NCBI RefSeq assembly: GCF_030124325.1
Contig: NZ_JASKLR010000026.1
Location: forward strand, 21,730-72,404
Source: Sinorhizobium sp. 8-89
GTDB lineage: Bacteria; Pseudomonadota; Alphaproteobacteria; Rhizobiales; Rhizobiaceae
Direction: 5' to 3'
DNA length: 50,675 nt
The notes below the pieces were generated by a model, which ran no database searches, was not told the origin of the DNA, and saw nothing but the letters and a program-made list of their open reading frames with translations. Positions 35,320-44,619 of the stretch are shown one piece after another. How positions within the stretch are numbered: position 1 is the first letter of the stretch; each line of letters opens with the position of its first letter. The position numbers and the translations under genes are program-made.

Positions 35320-36588
35320 TCAATTCCAGGCGTGGCGCGGCGGATGCACGCCGTTCAGGTAGTAGTTGCCGACGTGATAGAACTTCCAGCGCACCGGATC
35401 GTGAAGGGTATGGACGCGCGCATTGCGCCAGTGCCGGTCGAGATTGTGCTCAGCGAGGGTCGAGCGCGTGCCGGCAAGCTCGAACAGCTTGTTGGTCGCG
35501 AGAATGGCGATTTCAGTTGTGAACACCTTGGATTCCCCGGTCTTGATCGTCGCCTCGGAGACCGTCTCGAGCGTCGGGTTCGCTTTTGCTGCGTCGATGC
35601 TCTGGCCGGCGATCTCGAGAAGCGCCTCGGCGGCGTGCAATTTGATCTTCAGGTCGCCAACGGCTGCGATCGTGAACAGATCCTCGCCCGCCGTTTCCTT
35701 GCCGCTGTCGATCCAGGGACGGCTGTGGTTCTTGACGAAGGCGATCGTGTCCTCGATCGCGCCTCGCGCAATTCCGACGTCGATCGCCGACTGAATGATC
35801 TGCGAGACCGGACCGCCGACCGTCGGATGATCGAAGGAGGTGACATGCACCGCGCGGGAACGCGGCACGCGGACGTTATTGATTTTCACCGAGCCGGAAG
35901 CCGTCGTGCGCTGGCCGAAGCTCGACCAGTTGTTGGTGACCGTCAGTCCGGGCGCGTCGCGGTCGGCGAAGACCAGGTGGCCCTGCCCGTTCTCGTCGAC
36001 CGCGACGATCGGCACCACATGCGCAAGAAGCGCGCCGGTCGTATAGAATTTTTCCCCGTTGACGATCACGTCATCGCCGTCGAAGACGACCTTGGTCTCG
36101 AACGCCGCCACCGTCTTGCTCTTCAGTTCGGAGAAAGCGTTGCCGTAGCGGATGCCCTGAAGCGCCCAGGAGAAGAACAGCTTTTTCTGTTCCTCGGTAC
36201 CGTCGAGATCCACGGTCGCGACGATGGCGAGATGGTTTTGGGTGATCTGGGCGATCGCTGGATCGCCGGCGGCGATGGTGGCGATGACCCGGGCGAGCGT
36301 CGCATAGGAGACCTCCGGTCCGCCATAGGCCTTCGGCACGTTGATGCTCCAGAGGCCGCTTTGTGAATACTCGTCCAGCTCGGTGATCGGCAGCAGGCCT
36401 TCGCGGTCCCGCAGCGCCGCTCCGGCCTTGAATTTTTCCGCCAGCCTTTCGGCGATTTCGATCGCCTCTTGATCGCTCCTGATGACGTGCGCCGGCGTCG
36501 CCGGCTTGGGACGCGGCGCCACCGGATCGGCCGAGTTCACGCGGGGGTGGACGGAATGGTCGATTTGCGCGTCCGGGAGTGTGCCCAT
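35320..36588 (-). CDS. SfnB/DszC-family flavin-dependent monooxygenase (acyl-CoA dehydrogenase fold)
   Basis: A 422-residue paralogue of the protein at 34047. It shows LWSINVPKAYGGPEVSYATL, AIAQITQNHLAIVATV, YGNAFSELKSKTVAAF and VNGEKFYTTGALLAHV. The start at 36588 (MGTLPDAQI) has AAGGAG nine bases upstream; a longer open frame runs into the neighbouring gene. It lies 23 bases after a DszA-like monooxygenase gene, recalling dszA-dszC or sfn operons that attack sulfones. Confidence 0.9.
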   Translation of the reverse strand: MGTLPDAQIDHSVHPRVNSADPVAPRPKPATPAHVIRSDQEAIEIAERLAEKFKAGAALRDREGLLPITELDEYSQSGLWSINVPKAYGGPEVSYATLARVIATIAAGDPAIAQITQNHLAIVATVDLDGTEEQKKLFFSWALQGIRYGNAFSELKSKTVAAFETKVVFDGDDVIVNGEKFYTTGALLAHVVPIVAVDENGQGHLVFADRDAPGLTVTNNWSSFGQRTTASGSVKINNVRVPRSRAVHVTSFDHPTVGGPVSQIIQSAIDVGIARGAIEDTIAFVKNHSRPWIDSGKETAGEDLFTIAAVGDLKIKLHAAEALLEIAGQSIDAAKANPTLETVSEATIKTGESKVFTTEIAILATNKLFELAGTRSTLAEHNLDRHWRNARVHTLHDPVRWKFYHVGNYYLNGVHPPRHAWN

Positions 36589-36611
36589 GCTCTGATGCTC
36601 CTTGGTGAGAG

Positions 36612-38018
36612 TTAGCTGCCGGTGGCCCGCAGCGCTTCGCCGCGTTTGACGGCTTCGATGTCGCGGTAATTTGCGCCCGGATGCGGCGCCTCCAGGCGGG
36701 GCCCGCGCCCGAACAGCTTTTCGCGCAATGTGCCGGGACGGTATTGCCTGGGATAGACGCCGCGCTTCTGCAGCTCCGGGACGAGATAGCCGACGATGTC
36801 CTCGAAGGTCTCGGGCGTCACCGCATAGGCGAGGTTGAAGCCGTCGACACCGGTCTCCTCGACCCACTGCTGCAACTCGTCCGCAACGGTCGAGGCAGAG
36901 CCGACGACGACCGGCCCCATGCCGCCCACGCCGCCCCATTCGGCGAGCTCGCGAATGGTCCAGCGCTTGTTCGGATCGCCTTCAGAAAGACTTTCGACGG
37001 CGGAGTGAATGGCGTTCGTCTCGACCTTCCGCACCAGGTCGTCCGGCTCATAGCGGAAAAAATCAATGCCGGTCCAGCCGGACATGAAGACCAGCGAACC
37101 GTCATAGGAGACATAGTCGAGATAGTCGCGGAACTTTGCCCGCGCCTTCTCCTCAGTCTCATCGACGATAACGGTCAAGAGGTTGTACATCTTGAAACCG
37201 TCGGGCGAACGGCCGGCAGCCACGGCTCTTGCCCGTATATCGGCGACGTAGTTGCGAAGAATCGTCTTCGTCTGGGCCGCGACGAAGACACATTCGGCAT
37301 GCTCTGCGGCAAACTTCTTGCCCGGTCCGGACGCGCCGGCCTGGTAGAGGACCGGAGTGCGCTGCGGCGATGGTTCGGAAAGATGATAGCCCGGCACCTC
37401 GAAATATTTGCCGCTGTGTCCGATCTCGTGAACCTTTTCGGGATGGGTAAAGACGCGGGCTTCCCGGTCGCGGACCACGGCGTCATCCTCCCAGGAGCCT
37501 TCAAGCAGCTTGTAAATCACTTCCAGGTACTCTTGGGCGACGGCATAGCGGTCGTCATGCTTGCGCAAACCGCCCTGGCCGACATTCTGCGCGCCGCTTT
37601 CGAGATAGGAGGTGACGATGTTCCAGCCGATCCGGCCTTTGGTGTGGTGATCCGCCGTCGAAAGCCGCCTCGCGAAGGTGTAGGGATGCTCGAACGAGAT
37701 TGACGCCGTGATGCCGATTCCGAGGTGCTCGGTCGCCAGCGCGATCGGGGCGGCGAGCTGCAGCGGGTCGTTGACCGGAATCTGCGCCGCCTGGTGGATG
37801 GCGTGATAGTTGTTGCCCCTGTAGACGTCATAATAGCCGATCACGTCGGCGATGAAGATGCCGTCGAAGACGCCGCGCTCGAGCGTGCGCGCCAGGTCCT
37901 GCCAATAGTCCAGATCCTTGTATTTGAAGGATCTATCGCGCGGATGCGCCCAGAGCCCGGGCGACTGATGGCCAACGCAGTTCATGTCGAAGGCATTGAA
38001 GCGAATGGTCTTGCTCAT
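36612..38018 (-). CDS. NtaA/SnaA/DszA-family FMNH2-dependent monooxygenase
   Basis: The 468-residue luciferase-like monooxygenase starts FNAFDMNCVGHQSPGLWAHP, a characteristic N-terminus of the group. It continues with FDGIFIADVIGYYDVY, FEHPYTFARRLSTADH, RIGWNIVTSYLESGAQNVG and VLYQAGASGPGKKFAAEHAE. Members hydroxylate chelators, dibenzothiophene sulfone or other S/N-containing compounds using reduced flavin from a separate reductase. It is first in a minus-strand operon with the two SfnB/DszC-like genes and the FAD oxidoreductase. The natural substrate is unknown. Confidence 0.92.
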   Translation of the reverse strand: MSKTIRFNAFDMNCVGHQSPGLWAHPRDRSFKYKDLDYWQDLARTLERGVFDGIFIADVIGYYDVYRGNNYHAIHQAAQIPVNDPLQLAAPIALATEHLGIGITASISFEHPYTFARRLSTADHHTKGRIGWNIVTSYLESGAQNVGQGGLRKHDDRYAVAQEYLEVIYKLLEGSWEDDAVVRDREARVFTHPEKVHEIGHSGKYFEVPGYHLSEPSPQRTPVLYQAGASGPGKKFAAEHAECVFVAAQTKTILRNYVADIRARAVAAGRSPDGFKMYNLLTVIVDETEEKARAKFRDYLDYVSYDGSLVFMSGWTGIDFFRYEPDDLVRKVETNAIHSAVESLSEGDPNKRWTIRELAEWGGVGGMGPVVVGSASTVADELQQWVEETGVDGFNLAYAVTPETFEDIVGYLVPELQKRGVYPRQYRPGTLREKLFGRGPRLEAPHPGANYRDIEAVKRGEALRATGS

Positions 38019-38371
38019 CGGAGGCTCCGTCCGGTTCGGCCGAGAAATCGTTCGCCATCAGCATCGCAGTTCGGCAGCAGCAATACAGTTATTCCATCAT
38101 TTTAATATATTAACTCGTGGAAGTTTTTTCTTCGAGTCCTCTCATTTCGAGAAAAGCAGATTACCAGTCCCGCCACGGCTTGGCACAACCAAGCGGCGCT
38201 AGGCCAATTTCAATGCCCGCCCGCGCGGGCGGCAAAAGCATTTCCCGAACCGCTGCTTCCGCGGCATGAACATACTTTGTCTACTAGATTTGTAGATTAT
38301 AGGCTTTTCCAAGGTGCCGCGAAAGAGATGCCGGTTGAGACCGCCTGCCGCGGCCACATCAGGAGAGTAGC
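38019..38371. promoter_or_regulatory. Divergent promoter region between the monooxygenase and 2-oxoglutarate oxygenase operons
   Basis: AT-rich patches lie at about 38090-38125 and 38270-38310. TCTAC-TAGATTT-GTAGA at 38280-38296 is a 17-base inverted repeat with 5-base arms. It matches the CTACYA element seen in the other sulfur promoters and lies about 75 bases before the plus-strand start codon. Confidence 0.5.
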
Positions 38372-39430
38372 ATGAGCATCCACGCCCTACCGACACATTT
38401 GCCACTGATCGATATCTCCCGGTTCCACGGCGGACAGGAGGAGCGTGCCCGCTTCGTCGGCGAGCTCCGCAAGAGATTGCATGACCATGGTTTCTTCTAT
38501 CTGACCGGTCACGGCGTCGCTCCGAAGCTGATCGCCGGCGTGCTGGCGATCTCTAAGCACTTCTTCGCACTCCCGCTCGAGGAGAAGCTGAAGATCGAAA
38601 TGGTGAAGTCGCCGCCTTTCCGCGGCTACAACCGCGCGGGCTACGAACGCACGCGCGGCCAGCAGGACTGGCGCGAACAGCTCGACATCAACACCGAAGG
38701 CGCCGCCGTCGAAATCGGTCCCGACACTCCGGCTTGGAAGCGCCTCATCGGACCGAACCAATGGCCGAACGCGCTGCCGGAACTCAAACTCCTGCTGCTC
38801 GCGTATCAGGCGGAGGTCACGCGGATCGGCATCGACGTTTTGAAGGCTATAGCCGTGGCCCTCGGGCAGCCGGAAAATGCCTTCGCCGAGATTTACGAGC
38901 CGCAGCCTTCGCAACTCCTGAAGATCATCCGCTATCCCGGCCGTGACGTCGCCGAGACGGAACAGGGCGTCGGCGCCCATAAGGATGGCGGCTTCGTCAC
39001 GGTGCTGCTGCAGGACACGATTGCCGGGCTCAGGGTGCAGACCGAGGATGGCGTCTGGATCGACGCGCCGCCCGTTCCGGGCACCTTCGTCGTCAACACC
39101 GGCGAGCTCCTGGAACTCGCGACGAACGGCTTCGTCCGCGCCGACATCCACGTCGTGGTCGCACCGCCGGCGGGCACGGAACGGTACTCCGTCGCCTTCT
39201 TCCTGGGAGCTCGCTACGACGCCACCATCCCGGTCATCAAGCTGCCCGAAGAGTTGAAGCACGCCGAGCGCGGCGTATCGGTTGATCCGCTCAACCCGAT
39301 CTTCCGCGAGGTGGGCCAAAACCACCTGAAGAGCCGGCTGCGTTCCCATCCGGATGTGGCGCGCACCCATCATGCCGATCTGTTGAGCCCGGAACAACTG
39401 TCCGGCAGTGCAGGCGGTTCCGCCTATTGA
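38372..39430 (+). CDS. 2-oxoglutarate/Fe(II)-dependent oxygenase, isopenicillin N synthase family
   Basis: A 352-residue cytosolic dioxygenase. The N-terminal part LPLIDISRFHGGQEERARFV and DHGFFYLTGHGVAPKLI is typical of the family. Iron ligands are probably His203 and Asp205 in GAHKDGGF and His260 in ADIHVVV; the 2-oxoglutarate or substrate-binding Arg-x-Ser is RYS at 271-273. AGGAGAG precedes the ATG. It is followed by a sulfhydrylase gene and divergent from a sulfur monooxygenase operon, so it may oxidise an organosulfur compound, but the substrate is unknown. Confidence 0.9.
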   Translation: MSIHALPTHLPLIDISRFHGGQEERARFVGELRKRLHDHGFFYLTGHGVAPKLIAGVLAISKHFFALPLEEKLKIEMVKSPPFRGYNRAGYERTRGQQDWREQLDINTEGAAVEIGPDTPAWKRLIGPNQWPNALPELKLLLLAYQAEVTRIGIDVLKAIAVALGQPENAFAEIYEPQPSQLLKIIRYPGRDVAETEQGVGAHKDGGFVTVLLQDTIAGLRVQTEDGVWIDAPPVPGTFVVNTGELLELATNGFVRADIHVVVAPPAGTERYSVAFFLGARYDATIPVIKLPEELKHAERGVSVDPLNPIFREVGQNHLKSRLRSHPDVARTHHADLLSPEQLSGSAGGSAY

Positions 39431-39495
39431 GGCGCCGCCCCTCCTGCTCGACTCCCCTCGTCTTCGCTAACCCAACCCTTTCCACGGAGGAAACG

Positions 39496-40782
39496 ATGAC
39501 CATCCAGCAATCTACCGAGACCCTCAAGCAGTCCGCAACGCCACAGGCGGCGCCGGGCGCGCCGACCTTCAAGAGCCGCCATCCCGAAACCCAGGCCCTG
39601 CACGGCGGAAGCTTCCGTTTCGACCCGACGACAGGGGCGGTCGCCGTGCCGATCTACCAGACCACGTATCAGCTTCTCGGAACGGAAGGCGCCGACAAGC
39701 TCTTCGCGCTGGAAGCGGCCGGCCACCTTTACACTCGGGTATCGAACCCGACCCAGGACGCCTTCGAGCAACGCCTCGCCGAGCTCGAGGGCGGCGCCGC
39801 CGCGCTCGCGGTTTCCTCCGGCCAGGCCGCATCCGCCTTCGCCATCCTCAACGTCGCTCGCGCTGGCGACAATGTCGTCAGCGCCGCGGGCCTTTACGGC
39901 GGCACCTGGGCGCTTTTCGCCGCCACGCTGAAGAGCTTCGGCGTCGAGACACGATTCGTCGATGCGGCGGATCCGGAAGCCTTCGCCCGCGCGACCGACG
40001 ACCGCACCCGCGCCTATTACGCCGAAGCCCTCCCGAACCCAAAGCTCGAGGTTTTCCCGATCGCTGAAGTCGCGGCCATCGGACGCCGCTTCGGCATTCC
40101 GCTGATCGTCGACAACACCGCGGCTCCCGTGATCATCCGGCCACTCGACCATGGCGCCGCCATCATCGTCTATTCGGCGACGAAATACATCGGTGGCCAT
40201 GGAACTTCTATCGGCGGCGCTATCGTCGATGGCGGCAATTTCCCTTGGGCCGAGGTCAGGGAACGGCAGCCGAACATCAACGAGCCGGATCCGAGCTATC
40301 AGGGCAAGACCTGGGTCGAGAAGGCGGAAGCAATCGCCTTCCAGCTCATCCAGGGCCTTGAAACCCTGCCCTTGCGGCTGCGCCAGCACAACGAGAATGC
40401 GATCAAGATCGCCGACTACCTGAAGGCCCACCCGAACGTCTCGAACGTCGTCTTCCCGAAGTTCCAGAGGGGCGTGGCAGCGGAGCGGGCGGCCAAGTAT
40501 TTCAAATCCGGCTCCTATGGCGCGCTGGTCGGTTTCGAGCTGAAGGGCGGGCGCGAGGCCGGCCGCCGTTTCATCGACGCCCTGCAGCTCTTCTATCATA
40601 TCGCTAACATCGGCGACGCGCGGTCACTGGCAATCCATCCGTCGACCACGACCCACTCGCAGCTCTCCGCCGAGGATCAACTCGCCACGGGCGTGACGCC
40701 CGGCTATGTCCGCCTGTCGATCGGCATTGAGCATCCCGACGACCTCATCGCAGACCTTGCGCAGGCGATCGACGCCGCTTGA
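39496..40782 (+). CDS. O-acetylhomoserine sulfhydrylase (MetY-like), PLP enzyme
   Basis: The 428-residue enzyme joins sulfide to O-acetylhomoserine, giving homocysteine. The Cys/Met-metabolism PLP fold is shown by HPETQALHGGSF, HLYTRVSNPTQDAFEQRLA, the PLP Asp in IPLIVDNTAAP and Lys220 in VYSATKYIGGHG. The C-terminal SRLATHP-like part is NIGDARSLAIHPSTTTH. The start at 39496 has GGAGG upstream; an in-frame ATG-like extension to 39427 lies before the ribosome binding site. It would use sulfide made from the sulfite released by the nearby monooxygenases. A strong terminator follows. Confidence 0.94.
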   Translation: MTIQQSTETLKQSATPQAAPGAPTFKSRHPETQALHGGSFRFDPTTGAVAVPIYQTTYQLLGTEGADKLFALEAAGHLYTRVSNPTQDAFEQRLAELEGGAAALAVSSGQAASAFAILNVARAGDNVVSAAGLYGGTWALFAATLKSFGVETRFVDAADPEAFARATDDRTRAYYAEALPNPKLEVFPIAEVAAIGRRFGIPLIVDNTAAPVIIRPLDHGAAIIVYSATKYIGGHGTSIGGAIVDGGNFPWAEVRERQPNINEPDPSYQGKTWVEKAEAIAFQLIQGLETLPLRLRQHNENAIKIADYLKAHPNVSNVVFPKFQRGVAAERAAKYFKSGSYGALVGFELKGGREAGRRFIDALQLFYHIANIGDARSLAIHPSTTTHSQLSAEDQLATGVTPGYVRLSIGIEHPDDLIADLAQAIDAA

Positions 40783-40791
40783 AGACGCCCG

Positions 40792-40826
40792 GACGGCATG
40801 CTTGCCTTGTGCAGCATGCCGTCTTT
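40792..40826 (+). terminator. Rho-independent terminator after the sulfhydrylase gene
   Basis: A perfect 10-bp stem, GACGGCATGC with GCATGCCGTC, and a 12-base loop are followed by TTT. It lies 10 bases after the stop codon. It may also act on the minus-strand remnant gene that ends just beyond. Confidence 0.85.
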
Positions 40827-40843
40827 CCACCGGCATAGCAGAC

Positions 40844-42017
40844 TTAGCTTCGAACGCCGTATCGGAGCCTCGAAGCGATCGCACCTACGACGTTAGTCGC
40901 CTGCACGCGGATATCGGGAGCCGCAGTAATTTCCCAGAACTGGCCGGCTGTCAGAGCGCCAACGGCGTAGAGCCCGGGCTGCGGCTTTCCTTCGCAGTCA
41001 ATTACACGGGAGTGCCTGTCGACCGAAAGGCCGAGCCCGAGCTCATCGGCGGCGATCAATCCGTGTCGATGCATTCCTTTAAGCAGCGGAGAATGGCTAA
41101 CACCGGCGCGCTCCATGCCGGTGCAGTTAACGATCCAATCTGCATTGAATGACCTTGAGCGGTGGCTCTGCCGCTGTCTGTAGCGCACCAGCACGCCACG
41201 ATGTCCTTCCTCGATCGCCTCGAGGAAACCGGCATTGACAGTGACGATGCCGTCGCGTCTCAACGTCTCGAGTCGCAGGAATATCTCCGGAGCGATGCGA
41301 TGACGATGGATGTTCCACCACGCGAGTCCATGGCGCAGGAATCGGGCACGTTGATCGTTCGAAAGCTGCTGCCATAGCCCTTGCGCCATCGGCCTGAGAC
41401 CGTCCATCAGACCCCGCCAGTCCGCGCCGTTGCGAACCTGCCTGCGAAAGCCCTGAAGCAAGGCACTGATTTCCCGCGAACCCGCAAGCTCCGGTTCGAT
41501 CGGTTGCGCACGGTGGCTTGCCTGCGCATGCGGATGCGGCAGCAACCCACGGCGCGACAGGACGCGGATCGGTCCGCGGTGACCGTGGACCCGTAATGCA
41601 AGCACCTGATCGACCATCGTCAATCCGGAGCCGAGAATGCAGATGGTGTCGCTGCGGCCGACCCTCGAAAGCCAGCTCAGCCGCCAGGGATTGCGCACAA
41701 TGCGCTTTTGCGCGCCTGTCGCGATATGATCCGGTTTGAGTGGCAGATCGGCGTTTCCGACACCAAGACAGAGCACTACGTGGCGCGCGTTAAGCTCCGT
41801 GCCGTTGTCCAGTTTGAAGACAAGGCCGGCCTCACTGGAATGAACGCAATTCTGCGCCTTCGCGTTGACGAAATCGAACCTCGCGCGGCGGTCGCCATTT
41901 CGAAGCAGCGACGCCAGCCGGTCGCGCAGATAAAGACCATAGTCACCTCGCGACGCGAAGCCCTCCGATGAAACCTTCCTCGCATGCTGCTCGAGCCAGT
42001 GGACGAAATCCTCCGGC
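40844..42017 (-). pseudogene. FAD/NAD(P)-binding oxidoreductase, N-terminus deleted
   Basis: This is a paralogue of the protein at 32549. Shared features include ILGSGLTMVDQVLAL against IIGNGLTSADVVAAL, GHRGPIRVLSRRGLLP against GHHGAIISISRRGLRS, and HRHRIAPEI against HRFRIAPQV. The reading frame is open from about 42019, starting EPEDFVHWLEQHARKV, but the first ~70 residues with the FAD-binding GxGxxG are missing. They end at a junction with livM at 42014-42021. A GTG at 41776 opens the frame but would give only a C-terminal fragment. Confidence 0.85.
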
Positions 42018-42660
42018 TCACGCCGATGATGCGGGCGGCCGTCTCGTTGTCGCGCACCGCAATGAAGTTGCGCCCGGTCTGAGAGGAGACGAGCCTCAGC
42101 GCCAGAAAGGTCAGCAGCGCCACGACGCTCAGCGCGAAGAGATACCGGCCGGCGGCGGTTTCAAAGGTAATACCGGCGATCGCCAGCGGCGGCGCATCGA
42201 TGACGCCGGAAGCGGAATTGTTGGAGAACCAACCGAATTTCGTCAGGGCCCACTGCACGAAGAACTGTGCGGCAAGCGTCGAGACCGCCAGATAGAAGCC
42301 CTTCAGCCTGAGGCTTGGCAGGCCGAAGACGATGCCGATCGCAGCTGCGGAAAAGCCGGCGAGCACGATGCTCGCGACAAGCGGCAGGCCCTCGACGCGC
42401 AGGTTGAAATTATAGGCGGCGAAGGCACCGACCGCCATGAAGGCAGCGCTGCCGAGCGATACCTGGCCGGCATAGCCGGTCAGAAGGTTGAGGCCGACGC
42501 CAGCGAGGCTGAGCGCCAGGAACGGCAGGAGGATCGCCTCGAAGAAATAGCTGGTGCCGACGAATGGAACGACGAGATAGGCAACGGCAAGGAGCGCCAC
42601 TGGCGCCAGCCAGCGCGGAAGCGTCGAGGACGCGGGAAGGTCGGTTGCAATCGAGACCAT
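42018..42660 (-). pseudogene. livM: LivM-type ABC permease, C-terminus deleted
   Basis: The 5' ~214 codons encode a branched-chain amino acid-type permease: hydrophobic helices, LTGYAGQVSLGSAAFMAVGAF, GLPSLRLKGFYLAVSTLAAQ and FIAVRDNETAARIIGVS. After IIGVS the family sequence (next helices and coupling loop, about 100 residues) is replaced by about 79 arginine/serine-rich residues read out of frame through the adjacent FAD gene to a stop at 41776. The fusion arises from a deletion at about 42014-42021. It is unlikely to be functional. Confidence 0.85.
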
Positions 42661-42662
42661 GA

Positions 42663-43557
42663 TCAGACCCTTTCCACGAGCTTCTGGCCAAAAAGACCGG
42701 AGGGGCGGACAAGAAGGAAGGCGAGTGCCACGACATAGGCGAACCAGCTTTCGATGCCGCCGCCGAAATAGTCACCTAGATAGACTTCGGCGAGCTTCTC
42801 GGTCGCGCCGATCAGCAGGCCGCCGACGATGGCGCCGAGAATTGAATCGAAGCCACCGAGAACGAGGACCGGAAGAGCCTGGAGGACAACGAGCGACAGC
42901 GAGAACTGCACACCGAGGCGAGCCCCAGAGGAGACCGGCGACCAGCGCCACCAGGCCGGCGGTCGCCCAGACGGTCGCCCAGATCCACGGCAGCCGCAGG
43001 CCGATGGCGAGCGCCGCGAACTGATCGTCCGCCACCGCACGGAAGGCGAGACCGACGCGAGTGTAGCGGAAGAAGACCGACAACAGCGCCACCATGCCGG
43101 CCGCAACAGCCGCGGCGAAAATGTCGAACTGGCTGATGAGGACGCCACCGACATCGAAGGGGATGTCCTCGATGCCGAGCTCAAGCGCATGCACTTGCGT
43201 CCCCCAGAGGAGCTGCGCAGCCCCTTCGATGACATAGGAGAGGCCGAGCGTCGCCATGAAAAGGGTGATCGGCGGCTTGTTGGTGAGCGGGCGAAGTACG
43301 GTTCGCTCGATAACGATGCCGATGACGACCATCAGGGCAAAGGTGATGGCGAGCGCCAGCGCGAAAGGCACGCCGCGTTCGACGAGGCTGACGAAAGTCA
43401 GTGCCGCGAAGAGCAGCAGCGCTCCTTGCGCGAAATTCAACACGCCTGAGGTTTTATAGATCAGCACGAAGCCGATCGCGACCAGCGAGTACATGACGCC
43501 CGAGAGCAGCCCGCCGACGAGCACCTCGGTGAAGAAAAGCCAATCGAAGTCCGACAT
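42663..43557 (-). pseudogene. livH: LivH-type ABC permease, frameshifted
   Basis: The N-terminal ~210 residues are a normal LivH permease: MSDFDWLFFTEVLVGGLLSG, LNFAQGALLLFAAL, RTVLRPLTNKPP and RYTRVGLAFRAVADDQFAA. At about 42921-42926, after AGLLWG, the frame shifts. The rest (RLGVQFSLSLVVLQALPVLV, then GLFGQKLVERV) is in another frame ending at 42663. Comparison with the expected WGARLGV suggests two bases lost or one gained. Its ATG overlaps the livG stop (TGATG). A sequencing error cannot be excluded, but the neighbouring livM is also broken. Confidence 0.85.
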
Positions 43558-44468
43558 CAGATCCCCGCTCCGTCTTCATTCTCGGGCGCGACGCCCAGAT
43601 AGGCGTCGATGACGCGCTGGTCTGCCCTCACCTCTTCCGGCGTTCCGTCAGCGATCTTGCGGCCGTAGTCGAGCACGGCGATCCGGTCCGACAGTTCCAT
43701 GACCACGCCGATATCATGTTCGATGAGGATCACGGTCGTGCCATAGGTTTCTCGGGTCGCCCGCACGAAGGCGGCCATCTCGTTCTTCTCGGTGGCGGTC
43801 ATGCCGGCCATCGGCTCGTCGAGAAGCAGGATCTCCGGCTCCGCCACCAGCGCACGGGCGAGTTCCACCCGCTTCTGCAGCCCATAGGGCAAGGTGCCGG
43901 CAAGGCGGCCGGCGACGTGTTCGAGATGAAGGAAGCCGAGGATGCGCCGGGCCCGGTCGCGCGCGTCCGCCTCTTCGCGGCGGGCGGCGCCGACACGGGC
44001 GATCTGACCGAGAAACGTCGAGCGGACCGTGTGTGCCCGCCCGGCGACCACGTTGTCGAGGACGCTCAGGCCTTTGAACAAGGCGAGGTTCTGAAAGGTC
44101 CGGGCGATACCGAGGCGCGCCAGCCTTTCGGTCGGCACCGCGCCGTAGCGCTTGCCGCCGATCGCCACCTGACCTCGATCCGGCCGGTAGATGCCGCTGA
44201 TCACGTTGATGAGCGAACTCTTGCCGGCGCCGTTCGGGCCGATGATGGCGCGGATTTCGCCGCGTCGCACCGCGAGATCGACATTGTCCAGAGCCGTGAC
44301 GCCGCCGAACGAGAGGCTCACGCTTTCAAGGCCAAGCAGCAGGTCGCTGGAAATCGCCGCATGCGGCTGAGGCGTCGGCCTGGCGGCAACGTCGAGGAGG
44401 TGCTCCTGGACCTCTGGCGGGAAGGCAGACGTGCCCAGCCCCCCAAGGGCAAATGTCATCGCGTGCAT
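43557..44468 (-). CDS. livG: LivG-type ABC transporter ATPase
   Basis: A 303-residue ATPase of the branched-chain amino acid family. Walker A is GPNGAGKSS (77-85), followed by the LivG-type GIARTFQNLALFKGLSVLDN. The signature region is LPYGLQKRVELARAL and Walker B ILLLDEPMAGM, with the H-loop in VILIEHDIGVVMEL. A ~45-residue N-terminal extension is unusual. GAGAGGG lies five bases before the ATG. The gene is intact although both permease partners are broken, and no LivF or binding protein is nearby. It may be a leftover, or serve another transporter. Confidence 0.9.
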   Translation of the reverse strand: MHAMTFALGGLGTSAFPPEVQEHLLDVAARPTPQPHAAISSDLLLGLESVSLSFGGVTALDNVDLAVRRGEIRAIIGPNGAGKSSLINVISGIYRPDRGQVAIGGKRYGAVPTERLARLGIARTFQNLALFKGLSVLDNVVAGRAHTVRSTFLGQIARVGAARREEADARDRARRILGFLHLEHVAGRLAGTLPYGLQKRVELARALVAEPEILLLDEPMAGMTATEKNEMAAFVRATRETYGTTVILIEHDIGVVMELSDRIAVLDYGRKIADGTPEEVRADQRVIDAYLGVAPENEDGAGI

Positions 44469-44619
44469 ATTTTCCCTCTCAACAGCTTCCGGGCGCCACG
44501 ACAGCCCGTTGCCACCGGCGCACAGCTTCCCCCGGCCGTCCCAATGAAGCCCGGTAATTCTGTTGTGGTACGGACCGGCGTTCCAGCATGCCTTATTCCA
44601 TCAAGGTGAATTCTACCGA

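Noticed and set aside
36681..37703. Plus-strand 340-residue frame opposite the DszA-like gene
   Set aside because: The opposite strand encodes a clear monooxygenase along the whole length; the antisense frame has no recognisable protein feature.
38387..40599. Minus-strand frames opposite the 2-oxoglutarate oxygenase and MetY genes
   Set aside because: Both plus-strand genes have clear catalytic motifs and ribosome binding sites; the minus frames have neither.
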